Assembly: GCA_020851885.1 (NCBI GenBank)
Contig: JADZBW010000020.1
Span: 1-16,368, forward strand
Source: Fimbriimonadaceae bacterium
GTDB lineage: Bacteria; Armatimonadota; Fimbriimonadia; Fimbriimonadales; Fimbriimonadaceae
Direction of reading: 5' to 3'
Length of the DNA stretch: 16,368 nt
Shown here: in pieces, positions 1-7,192 of the stretch
How the letters are laid out: each line of letters begins with the position of its first letter
Position numbering within the stretch: the stretch's first letter is position 1
Program-made: the position numbers and the translations under genes
The notes under the pieces: generated by a model
Databases searched by the model: none
What the model was told of the DNA's origin: nothing
The model's input: only the letters and a program-made list of their open reading frames with translations

Positions 1-1632
1 GAGGTCGACAAGCTTGTAGTTCAGATAGCTGCCGGTATTCGGCGCCTGCACCGTCAACTTCTGGGAGCCCAGGCTCACGGTAAAGGACCCATTGCCCGGA
101 GAGGCGATCTCGGCGGATAGCTTGAATTTGCCGGTCTTAACGGCTTTGAACTGCCACTCCAGCCAGTCCGAGGCGTTGGTCCAGAAGCCGAAATTCTCGC
201 GATCCCCGTTACCTTCGACGGCGATCTCGTTTCCATGCAGGAGGGCATCGCCCGGCCTTAGGGTGATGCTGCCGTCGATATTCTGAGTCAGCTCGGGTTG
301 GACGATCTCCAAAACCCCTTTCACTTTCAAGACGACGGTCGAGGAGATGGGATCCGGTGCGACGTGGGGTACCTGGATCAACACTCCCCCCGGTGTGTTC
401 GTCGCCGAGAGCATGCCCCGGCCGTTCAGCAAGGATGCCCCCTGCGTCTCGTTCATCAAGCCGGGCACGAGAAGTTGCCCGTCGCTTGGCCAGTCGAAGA
501 CGTGCAGATAGAGAGTCGAGCCGCCTTTTTCTTCCACCCGAGTGCATCGACCCCAGGGCAGTTTCTTGAATGGACTGGGCTGGGTGGCGTAGATCCCTTT
601 GTTATTTCGCTTCATCCAGGCCCCAACCGCCTTCAGCCGCTCGACGGATGGTCCTGGAATCTCTCCAAGGCTGTTGGGACCAACGTTGAGGAGGTAGTTT
701 CCGCCCTTCGAGGCGATGTCGACCAGATTTCTGATCAGCGTTTCCGATGACTTCCAGTTGTGGTCATAGCTCTTGAAACCCCATGTATCGTTCATCGTCA
801 TACAGGTCTCCCAATCGCGGCCCGGATAGCCCGTTGCGGGGACGAACTGTTAGGGGGTTTCGGTGTCGCCCTTGTATCCGCCACCCAGTCGATTGTTGTG
901 GATGATGCCGGGTTGCAGCCTGAGAAGCGGGAGCAGGAGGTCGGCCCGTTCTTTGGTCATCTCGAAGGGGGTGTCCCACCAGAGACAGGCGATCGGCCCG
1001 TAATTCGTCAGGATTTCGCGCACTTGGGGCACCGCGATCTTCTTGATGTATTCCGTCATGTCGCCATCCTGAGCCTTGTCCCAATGACCGCCGGCCGCCG
1101 CTCCCCCGGGATGGTTCCAATCCTGCGCCTGCGAGTAATAGAATCCCAGCCGGATGCCGTACTTCTTGCAAGCGGCCGCCAGTTCCTTGAGGGGATCGCG
1201 CTTGAACGGCGTCGCCTGGGTGATGCACCAAGGCGACGTCTTGGAATCGAACATCGCGAAGCCGTCGTGATGCTTCGAGGTGATCACGATGTACTTCATT
1301 CCCGCTTCCTTTGCCAACTTCACCCAAGTCTCGGCGTTGAAGTTCACAGGATTGAACTCCTTGGCGTAGGCCTGATAAGTGGCGGTCGGTATCTTCCCAC
1401 TGTTCATAATCCACTCGCCGATTCCCCCGATCTGCTTGCCCTGGTACGTCCCCGCCGGCACCGAGTACACGCCCCAGTGGATGAACATTCCGAACCGCGC
1501 TTCGCGGAACCACCTCATGCGAGCGTCGCGCTGGACCTTGGTCTCGTTGGCATACGGATCGGGGCTTTCCAATTGTCGGGCAGGAGAAGCGGTGGAGGAA
1601 GTCAGGAGGGCGAGAGCAATGCAGGCGGTCAC
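1..1632 (-). pseudogene. GH29 alpha-L-fucosidase, secreted, interrupted by one in-frame TAA and cut by the left window edge
   Basis: Family GH29 enzymes remove alpha-L-fucose from glycans by a retaining mechanism. The reading frame opens with GTG at 1632, the first start after an in-frame stop, and encodes a short hydrophobic leader (TACIALALL) suggesting export, though it lacks N-terminal positive charges. The GH29 fold follows: FIHWG (about residues 50-54), SKHHDGF (119-125) and CLWWD (216-220), whose Asp220 matches the family nucleophile. After NNRLGGG the frame meets TAA (850-852) at residue 261, straight after TETP. The same frame then stays open for 283 codons to the edge, with further family sequence including GYPGRDWE, MNDTWGFK and GGNYLLNVGP, then a beta-rich C-terminal region. 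Only a point change, not a frameshift, breaks it; GAA or CAA to TAA would do. It may be a recent pseudogene or a sequencing error. It lies 52 nt after the deacetylase, probably in one transcript. Confidence 0.9.
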
Positions 1633-1684
1633 CCCGAAACGCTACCCCGGATGGAAACCACATTGGGTTCGCCGAATTGAGAAA

Positions 1685-2662
1685 CTAGCTTTGCGATAGT
1701 TCGGCGATCTCAAGCGAGTCGATCAGGTCGACGGTCTTGCGGACGATATTCTCTGGATCGAGGGCGGGGCGATGGATGGGCCATCGAGCCGCCCCCCGCA
1801 GGTTCCTACTCGTCGTCTCCGCGAAGAATTCCTTCTCCACCACAGTGGGGGGTCGGAAATGCCAAGGTAACTCCAGCACCTCATCGACGCCCAAGATTGC
1901 GAACGATCGTTCAAGCAAGCCCAAGAACGCCGACAGGTTGTGGAGACTACGCTCGTAAATCTCCAATGGGTGGGGCTCCGCCAACTCGGGATGCATGGGC
2001 TGCCTCCCTCCTGCAAATGGAAAGTCCCAGAATTGGGTGTACCGCAGCTTCGTCGGGTGCCCGATGAAAACCCCGATCCAACCCGTTTCAACCTTTGCGA
2101 GGGCATCGAGAACTCCCGCAGATCGAATCAAGGCCCGCTGGTCATCCGACCAGTCGACTTCTGAGATGCTGAATGTCTGCGGCAATCCGATCGCGCCATT
2201 GAAGCGATGAACCGCATGGTTCGGAACCGAGGTCAGTGCGTAGGAGTATGCCGGGATTCCCAACTCCCGAATCGCGAAGGTAATTTCCGGCGACCAGGTG
2301 TTTCCCGCCCCACCCCAAAAGCTGGGCCGAGCGCCAAAGGCTCTCTCAAAGGCCTCGACCCCCTTGCGTTCGGCATCCAGGGCGAGGCGGCAGCCCTCCG
2401 CATAAGAGCAGTCGGCGAGCAGTTCCATCGTCGTCGGGTGATAGGAATGGGTGTCGGTGTGGATCCCAAGACAGTGGCCTTCAAAGGCCTCCAAGACGTC
2501 CCGACGCCCCCGCGATTGCAGCGTCCTGCATTTCTCGCCGGTGAGGCAAAAGGAGCCGCGAACTCCGGCATTGCCAAAGAGTCGGGCCACATCCATCGCC
2601 GCATCGTCCGCGAGCGGATTGAGGGGATCTTCGACGTCCATGAAAACGGAAACGATGGGCAT
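1685..2662 (-). CDS. NodB-like (CE4-type) polysaccharide deacetylase family protein
   Basis: 325 residues, ATG start with a good Shine-Dalgarno (GAAGGAG) just upstream. The metal-binding motifs of the NodB/CE4 fold are visible. Motif 1 takes the DVED form (FMDVEDP, residues 7-13; candidate Asp9, Glu11 and Asp12) instead of the common TFDD. Motif 2 is HTDTH (68-72), the usual H-[S/T]-x-x-H. There is no signal peptide or membrane segment, so it is probably cytoplasmic. Members of this fold hydrolyse N- or O-acetyl groups or related C-N bonds on sugars and other substrates; the substrate here cannot be read from sequence. The C-terminal third (GVFIGHPTKLRY, later ELPWHFRPP) is well formed but I do not recognise a separate domain. 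It is divergent from the GH172 gene, with 83 bp between them, and lies upstream of the fucosidase on the same strand. The fold assignment is fairly secure, the activity is not. Confidence 0.78.
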   Translation of the reverse strand: MPIVSVFMDVEDPLNPLADDAAMDVARLFGNAGVRGSFCLTGEKCRTLQSRGRRDVLEAFEGHCLGIHTDTHSYHPTTMELLADCSYAEGCRLALDAERKGVEAFERAFGARPSFWGGAGNTWSPEITFAIRELGIPAYSYALTSVPNHAVHRFNGAIGLPQTFSISEVDWSDDQRALIRSAGVLDALAKVETGWIGVFIGHPTKLRYTQFWDFPFAGGRQPMHPELAEPHPLEIYERSLHNLSAFLGLLERSFAILGVDEVLELPWHFRPPTVVEKEFFAETTSRNLRGAARWPIHRPALDPENIVRKTVDLIDSLEIAELSQS

Positions 2663-2692
2663 GGCTGGGCTCCTTCGGCACGTTACCCGCTA

Positions 2693-2706
2693 GGTTCCCC
2701 GGAACC
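2693..2706. promoter_or_regulatory. Inverted repeat GGTTCC-N2-GGAACC in the divergent intergenic region
   Basis: Two perfect 6-bp arms separated by CC lie between the divergent deacetylase and GH172 genes, just upstream of the candidate -35 of the GH172 promoter. The position suits an operator controlling one or both genes. The binding protein is unknown. Confidence 0.35.
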
Positions 2707-2709
2707 CGA

Positions 2710-2738
2710 TTGTCGCTGCCTGCCCGGTGTGATAAAGT
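2710..2738 (+). promoter_or_regulatory. Candidate promoter of the GH172 gene, possibly giving a leaderless mRNA
   Basis: TTGTCG (2710-2715) and TAAAGT (2733-2738) are separated by 17 bp. The -10 element ends only 7 nt before the ATG at 2746, and no Shine-Dalgarno of the AGGAGG type precedes that ATG. If the promoter is real, transcription would start at or next to the start codon. This rests on a match to sigma-70 consensus spacing only. Confidence 0.4.
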
Positions 2739-2745
2739 CCCTCCT

Positions 2746-3849
2746 ATGACGACTTTCAACGGCCTGGGGATGAACCTTGGCAACCTCTCTCGACTCTCCA
2801 ACGCCAAGTCCCGATCCATCAGCCCGGAGAACTTCACCGGTGAAAAGGGTAAGGGCGGCATGTCCACCGATGGCCCTGCGCTCAAGTGCGCCCGGGATTT
2901 GGGAGTCGGGTGGAAGCTCTCCCCCCTCGTCAGAATCGATGCGGGCCAGGAGCACGTGGTGGCCGATATCAAGGGGCCGGGCGCGATCCAGCAGATTTGG
3001 CTAACCCCCACCGGCAATTGGCGGTTCACTATCCTCCGAATCTACTGGGACGACCAGGAGCATCCTTCGGTCGAGTGCCCAATCGGCGATTTCTTCGCCT
3101 GTGGTTGGGGCAAGTACGCCCATGTCAATTCGCTCGCGGTGTGCGTCAATCCGGGTAGCGCATTCAATTGCTACTGGGAAATGCCCGTCCGCAAGCGCTG
3201 CCGAATAACGGTAACCAACATCGCCGAGGAGACGATGGTTCTGTACTACCAGGTCAACTACACCCTCACCGACGTGCCCGACGACTGCGCTTACTTCCAC
3301 GCCCAATTCCGCCGCACCAATCCCCTGCCCTACAAGGATGTCTACACGATCCTCGACGGCGTGGCGGGCAAAGGCCAGTTTGTGGGTACCTACATGGCGT
3401 GGGGAGTCAACAACAACAATTGGTGGGGCGAGGGTGAGATCAAGTTCTACATGGATGGCGATGGCGAATTTCCCACGATCTGCGGAACCGGCACCGAGGA
3501 CTACTTCTGCGGCTCTTACGACTTCGACACCAAGGTCCAGCAGGGGCGCGGGGTCGAGACGATCGAATACACCCCATTCTCCACGCCCTATGCCGGCCTA
3601 CCTCAGGTCATCCAGCCGGACGGGCACTACGTGGCGAACACCCGCTTCGGGATGTATCGTTGGCACATCATGGACCCCGTCCGGTTCGAGGAGGACCTGC
3701 GGGTGACGATTCAGGCGCTTGGTTGGAGATCAGGGGGCCGCTATCTGCCCTTACAGGACGATATCGCGAGCGTCGCCTACTGGTACCAGACCCTACCAAC
3801 GGCGTCATTCCCCGCGTTGCCAGACAAGGACTATTTGGAGATCATCTAG
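2746..3849 (+). CDS. DUF2961 family protein (glycoside hydrolase family 172-like)
   Basis: 367 residues from the ATG at 2746. A TTG start 12 codons earlier is in frame, but its extra N-terminus overlaps the promoter candidate and is unlikely. The protein carries the DUF2961 signature: the N-terminal KGKGGMSTDGPA (residues 34-45), GPGAIQQIWLT (78-87), YWDDQEHPSVECPIGDFFACG (about 100-120), WWGEGEIKF (226-234) and CGTGTEDYF (246-254). In GH172 the two catalytic residues are glutamates, and the Glu in the WWGEGEIKF stretch and Glu251 are the natural candidates. Known GH172 enzymes act on furanose-containing glycans, for example alpha-D-fructofuranosidases and D-arabinan-degrading enzymes, often as oligomers. 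No signal peptide is seen, so it may act on imported oligosaccharides. It sits upstream of a sugar importer, which fits a catabolic role. Family assignment is strong; substrate is unknown. Confidence 0.88.
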   Translation: MTTFNGLGMNLGNLSRLSNAKSRSISPENFTGEKGKGGMSTDGPALKCARDLGVGWKLSPLVRIDAGQEHVVADIKGPGAIQQIWLTPTGNWRFTILRIYWDDQEHPSVECPIGDFFACGWGKYAHVNSLAVCVNPGSAFNCYWEMPVRKRCRITVTNIAEETMVLYYQVNYTLTDVPDDCAYFHAQFRRTNPLPYKDVYTILDGVAGKGQFVGTYMAWGVNNNNWWGEGEIKFYMDGDGEFPTICGTGTEDYFCGSYDFDTKVQQGRGVETIEYTPFSTPYAGLPQVIQPDGHYVANTRFGMYRWHIMDPVRFEEDLRVTIQALGWRSGGRYLPLQDDIASVAYWYQTLPTASFPALPDKDYLEII

Positions 3850-3863
3850 CCAGGTTCCCTTGA

Positions 3864-3890
3864 GCCGGGAATTGGCGGCTCATTCCCGGC
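3864..3890 (+). terminator. Hairpin after the GH172 gene, terminator-like but without a U-tract
   Basis: GCCGGGAAT (3864-3872) and ATTCCCGGC (3882-3890) form a perfect 9-bp stem with a 9-nt loop, starting 15 nt after the stop codon. No run of T follows, so it is not a classical intrinsic terminator. It may be a 3' stabilising hairpin or a Rho-dependent or attenuating element. A competing 6-bp stem GAGCCG/CGGCTC (3862-3867 with 3876-3881) overlaps it. Confidence 0.4.
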
Positions 3891-3912
3891 ATCCAAGATC
3901 GATTTGCCGCGA

Positions 3913-4013
3913 TTGGCGTCGCCAAGGCGTCAGGAACTGTCGTTTTGGATCTTTCCCGGGGAACTGATTTCCAGGCTTGGCGAATTCGCTCCATTCCCAC
4001 CACCTTGGCGAAT
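3913..4013. promoter_or_regulatory. Repeated TTGGCG sites upstream of the sugar importer
   Basis: The 181-bp gap before the importer contains a perfect 13-bp palindrome TTGGCG-T-CGCCAA (3913-3925). It also has two 10-bp direct repeats of CTTGGCGAAT (3976-3985 and 4004-4013, 28 bp apart). The first of these runs into a second palindrome, GCGAATTCGC (3980-3989). Shared TTGGCG half-sites suggest an operator cluster for a sugar-responsive repressor, but no regulator gene is next to it. I could not find a convincing -35/-10 pair in this gap. Confidence 0.4.
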
Positions 4014-4031
4014 AAGGAGGTATTCCAAGGT
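4002..4031 (+). promoter_or_regulatory. Potential hairpin presenting the Shine-Dalgarno of the solute-binding protein gene
   Basis: ACCTTGG (4002-4008) can pair with CCAAGGT (4025-4031), giving a 7-bp stem whose 16-nt loop contains the strong Shine-Dalgarno AAGGAGGT. The first base of the TTG start codon is the last base of the stem. This Shine-Dalgarno, 9 nt from TTG 4031, is what decides the start of the gene. Whether the hairpin forms or regulates translation is unknown. Confidence 0.35.
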
Positions 4032-5425
4032 TGGGCGTCGAACAATCGCGGCAAGCCATGCTGCGACTCTTGACCCTGTGCGCCCTCGCGATCCTGATCG
4101 CCCGCATGGTGGTCGTGGCGCTTCGCCCGGCGGTCGATCCACCCACGACCGGCGTGGTGACGATCGAAATGAGCGTATGGGGAATGCCCTGGGAGAACGA
4201 CCTCTACACCAAGGTCTATATCCCTGAATTCGAGCGACAGAACCCGAAGATCAAGGTCAAATTCCATCACTTCGAGGACTACGGCAACCGCATTCTGCTC
4301 TCGCACGCCGGGGGCATCGCCCCGGATGTGATCCGCCAAGGCCTGGAGAGCAACATGTCCTCCATCCGTCGGGGAATGAACCTGCCGTTGAACAAATACA
4401 TCGACGGCCCAGACGGGATCGATCGCCGCGACTTCATCCCGATTCTTTGGGACGGTCTCAAGTATCGGGGCGAAACGTACGGCGTCCCGCAGGACATCAA
4501 CATCCTCGGGCTGTACTTTAACAAGGACCTTTTCGATCGGGCCGGAATCGGCTATCCCGATGAGAATTGGACTTGGAGCGACCTTAAGTCGGCGGCAGAG
4601 AAGCTCACCAAGGATGTCGATGGGGACGGCCATCCCGACGTGGTGGGGTTCGACATTGCGTGGGGGGCCGGCACCTACAAGCCCTTCGTTTTCCAGGCGG
4701 GCGGCGAGTTTTGGAGCAAAGACGGGGAGCGCACCGTGATCGACAGCCCCGAGGCGGCCGAGGCCCTTAAATTCTATAGGAGCCTGATGCGGAATTACAG
4801 CCTGACCAAGGCAACTTCGCAGCGCGGCGGCCTCGGTCCAGACAAATTCTTCGAGTCGGGCAAGGTGGCGATCTACATGGATGGGAGCTGGATCACTCCT
4901 TCCCTGAAGAAGAACGCGCCCAATCTGCGATTCGGGGTGGCGCCACTGCCCCGCGGGAAGAGGGCGATGTCGGTCAGCGGCTCCTGTTTTTGGGCGATTG
5001 CGAGTCAATCGCGCCATCCCGATGAAGCCTGGAAACTCACCAAGTTTCTGACCAGTACGGAGGCGTTGACTCGTTATTGGCAGTTCCTTTGGGTGGCTCC
5101 CCCGGCAAGGTGGTCGGCTCTGAGGTCGCCCCGGTTCAAACAGGTTTCGGGGGCAGTGGGCAGAATCCCGGGCATCGACTCCCCCCAGGAGTTCGCGGAG
5201 AAGTGTGGCTGGATCACCAAGGTCCTTGAGAATGGCTGGACCACCGTTCGGCAGTCCAGCCAGTATTCCAACAAGCTCAATATGAACTTGGCGGAGGCAG
5301 TGGACGAAGTGCTGCTGGAGAATCAAGACCCGGCAACCGTCCTGAAGGAAGCGGCGGCGAAGACGAACCAGCAGATCGAGGATGCCCGGAGAATCGAGCG
5401 TCTCAGGGACCAAAAGGGACGATGA
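4031..5425 (+). CDS. Extracellular solute-binding protein of a sugar ABC importer (family 1)
   Basis: 464 residues. TTG at 4031 is chosen because AAGGAGGT lies 9 nt upstream; the first ATG (4058) is too far from that site. An N-terminal hydrophobic stretch (about residues 11-31, LRLLTLCALAILIARMVVVA) acts as signal peptide or membrane anchor; a lipobox cysteine is not convincing. The mature part is a typical carbohydrate-binding SBP_bac_1 protein: VWGMPWENDLY, IPEFERQNPKIKVKFHH, the AHAGG-like SHAGGIAPDVIRQ, YGVPQDINILGLYFNKDLFDRAGI, and ENWTWSDLKSAAEKLT with an Asp-rich DVDGDGHPDV loop. It would capture an oligosaccharide outside the membrane and deliver it to the two permeases downstream. 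Its stop overlaps the first permease start by 4 nt (ATGA). The position next to GH172 and GH29 genes suggests a plant- or microbe-derived glycan as ligand; this is inference. Confidence 0.9.
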   Translation: MGVEQSRQAMLRLLTLCALAILIARMVVVALRPAVDPPTTGVVTIEMSVWGMPWENDLYTKVYIPEFERQNPKIKVKFHHFEDYGNRILLSHAGGIAPDVIRQGLESNMSSIRRGMNLPLNKYIDGPDGIDRRDFIPILWDGLKYRGETYGVPQDINILGLYFNKDLFDRAGIGYPDENWTWSDLKSAAEKLTKDVDGDGHPDVVGFDIAWGAGTYKPFVFQAGGEFWSKDGERTVIDSPEAAEALKFYRSLMRNYSLTKATSQRGGLGPDKFFESGKVAIYMDGSWITPSLKKNAPNLRFGVAPLPRGKRAMSVSGSCFWAIASQSRHPDEAWKLTKFLTSTEALTRYWQFLWVAPPARWSALRSPRFKQVSGAVGRIPGIDSPQEFAEKCGWITKVLENGWTTVRQSSQYSNKLNMNLAEAVDEVLLENQDPATVLKEAAAKTNQQIEDARRIERLRDQKGR

Positions 5426-6303
5426 AGCCGAGGCGGGTTCGCAATGCCTGGGGGTGGGAGTTCATCGCCCCTGCCCTGCTCTTGGTCACGCTGTTCGTCA
5501 TCGTGCCCTGCTTCTGGGGAATCGGACTGAGCTTCACCCAGTTCGATGGGATCGCGCCTGCCAACTTCGTGGGCATCGAGAACTATGCCCGCTTGAAAGA
5601 CGATCCGCTTATCTTATCGACTCTGGTGAATACCGCCTTCTACGTCCTGTTGACTCTGCCGACCGGGCTGGTCCTCTCGTTGGCGATCGCGATGGCCCTC
5701 CACCAGAAGTGGTTCCGGGGCCGCTCTTGGGTTCGGGCTATTTACTTCTTGCCGAACGTGACGAGTCTGGCGGCGGTCGCCTTTGTTTGGGAATGGCTCC
5801 TCAACCCGGAGTACGGCCTCATCAACGCGGGACTGCGAGGGCTCGGCTTCAAGGCGCTGGGTTGGCTCAGCGATCCAACCTTGGCGATGCCGACGGTGGC
5901 GGCGGTCAGCGTCTGGCATGGGGTGGGCTTCAGCGTCCTGATTTACCTCGCCGGCCTGAGGTCCATTCCCGAGGAAGTGCACGAGGCGGCAAGGATCGAT
6001 GGGGCAAGCTCCTGGCAATGTTTCCGCAATGTCACCTGGCCCCTGCTGACCCCCACGACCATGTTCCTGACCATCATGGGCGTGATCGGTGGGTTCCAAG
6101 TCTTCCAGAGCGTCTACATCATGACCGGCGGCGGGCCGCTCGACCGCACGAGGGTGTATCTGTACTACCTTTGGCAATCGGCCTTCCAGAACTTGGACTT
6201 TGGCTATGCTTCCGCGATGTCGGTCCTCTTGTTTGGGATCGTGATGACGCTGACAATCCTGCAGCGTCGCTATTACAATCGGAGGCTTCAGACGTGGCAG
6301 TGA
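5422..6303 (+). CDS. Sugar ABC transporter permease, MalF/UgpA type
   Basis: 293 residues, inner-membrane protein. Hydrophobic segments near residues 12-32, 70-92, 106-126, 158-178, 212-232 and 262-280 fit the six helices of this family. The EAA loop that docks onto the ATPase is clear: EEVHEAARIDGAS (184-196) followed by TWPLLTP. FVGIENYARL and GGPLDRT are further family features. The ATG overlaps the stop of the binding protein by 4 nt, and its own end overlaps the next permease by 10 nt, so the three are one translationally coupled unit. No ATP-binding subunit follows; in this class it is commonly a shared MsmK/UgpC-type ATPase encoded elsewhere. Confidence 0.93.
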   Translation: MKPRRVRNAWGWEFIAPALLLVTLFVIVPCFWGIGLSFTQFDGIAPANFVGIENYARLKDDPLILSTLVNTAFYVLLTLPTGLVLSLAIAMALHQKWFRGRSWVRAIYFLPNVTSLAAVAFVWEWLLNPEYGLINAGLRGLGFKALGWLSDPTLAMPTVAAVSVWHGVGFSVLIYLAGLRSIPEEVHEAARIDGASSWQCFRNVTWPLLTPTTMFLTIMGVIGGFQVFQSVYIMTGGGPLDRTRVYLYYLWQSAFQNLDFGYASAMSVLLFGIVMTLTILQRRYYNRRLQTWQ

Positions 6304-7145
6304 GGGCCCGGGGCGTGCCGATTGCCACCAAGTTTGGGCGGGGGGCCACCTGGACGGTCGTCACGATGATGGGCCTGGCCATGCTCGTCCCATTCCTCTG
6401 GATGATCATGACTTCATTGAGAACCGATGCCGAAGCCTTCGCTTGGCCACCCAGGATGATCTCTTGGCCACTACGATGGGAGAACTACCCAGAAGCCTGG
6501 AAGATCGCCCCATTTGGACGATTCTTCCTGAACAGCCTGATTGTGAGCGTCTGCGTGACGGCCGGGAGTTTGACGGTGAACTCGCTCGCCGCATTTGGGT
6601 TCGCCAAATACGAGTTCAGGGGTCGTAACGCATTGTTCCTGGGACTGCTTGCCACGTTAATGATCCCCTCCCAGGTGACGATGATCCCCAGCTTCCTCCT
6701 GTTAAAGCAGCTCGCCTGGCTTGACACCTATACCGGCTTGATCGTCCCCGGGCTGGCGGGCGCCTTCGGCATCTTCTTCCTTCGCCAGTACATGCTGACG
6801 ATTCCCGACGACTACCTCGATGCCGCTCGAATGGACGGCGCGTCCGAGTATCGAATCTTCGGGCAGATCGTCGTTCCGTTGGCCAAGCCCGCGATCGCCA
6901 CTCTCGGCGTGTTCACCTTTCTAGGAGCATGGAATGACTTCTTGGGCCCCCTGATCGTAGTCAAAAGCGATGACATGCGCACCCTTCCGCTCGCAATTTC
7001 GGCGCTGTCCGCCGGCCACTATGTGATGAGCTGGCCCCTCCTGATGGCAGGCGCCTCCTTCGTGGTCATCCCCGTGCTGATCGTTTATTTTCTAGCTCAA
7101 AGATATTTTGTTGATGGAATTGCCTTGGGCGGATTGAAAGGATGA
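6294..7145 (+). CDS. Sugar ABC transporter permease, MalG/UgpE type
   Basis: 283 residues from GTG 6294. The frame is open far upstream, but GGAGG at 6281-6285 lies 8 nt before this GTG and the family sequence begins here. A TM helix (residues 19-40) leads to SLRTDAEAFAWPP, then ENYPEAW, the helix pair before IPSQVTMIPSFLLLKQL (124-140), and the EAA loop YLDAARMDGAS (174-184) with PLAKPA. GAWNDFLGPLI (211-221) and the C-terminal FVDGIALGGLKG are classic for MalG-like subunits. It pairs with the preceding permease to form the membrane channel of the importer. Base composition becomes AT-richer over the last about 60 bases, just before the candidate promoter of the next gene. Confidence 0.93.
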   Translation: MAVRARGVPIATKFGRGATWTVVTMMGLAMLVPFLWMIMTSLRTDAEAFAWPPRMISWPLRWENYPEAWKIAPFGRFFLNSLIVSVCVTAGSLTVNSLAAFGFAKYEFRGRNALFLGLLATLMIPSQVTMIPSFLLLKQLAWLDTYTGLIVPGLAGAFGIFFLRQYMLTIPDDYLDAARMDGASEYRIFGQIVVPLAKPAIATLGVFTFLGAWNDFLGPLIVVKSDDMRTLPLAISALSAGHYVMSWPLLMAGASFVVIPVLIVYFLAQRYFVDGIALGGLKG

Positions 7146-7154
7146 TCGTATGAT
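7125..7154 (+). promoter_or_regulatory. Candidate promoter upstream of the phosphoesterase gene
   Basis: TTGGGC (7125-7130) and TATGAT (7149-7154), 18 bp apart, overlap the end of the second permease gene. A small dyad TGGAA-N3-TTCCA (7162-7174) follows between the -10 and the start codon. The support is consensus similarity only. Confidence 0.3.
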
Positions 7155-7192
7155 GCTAGGGTGGAAAAATTCCAACGGATGGGAATTACCCG

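Noticed and set aside
764..1663. 299-codon minus-strand frame overlapping the fucosidase
   Set aside because: It is a shifted frame of the fucosidase without any domain; the GH29 motifs are all in the frame starting at 1632.
760..1680. 306-codon plus-strand frame opposite the fucosidase
   Set aside because: Antisense to well-conserved GH29 coding sequence, no domain recognised.
3842..5413. 523-codon open frame on the minus strand opposite the solute-binding protein
   Set aside because: It lies fully antisense to a protein with clear family motifs, has no recognisable domain, and long antisense frames are common in GC-rich DNA.
5382..6293. Long in-frame extension upstream of the second permease
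   Set aside because: It overlaps the first permease in another frame and its translation has no permease features; GGAGG and the family alignment place the start at GTG 6294.
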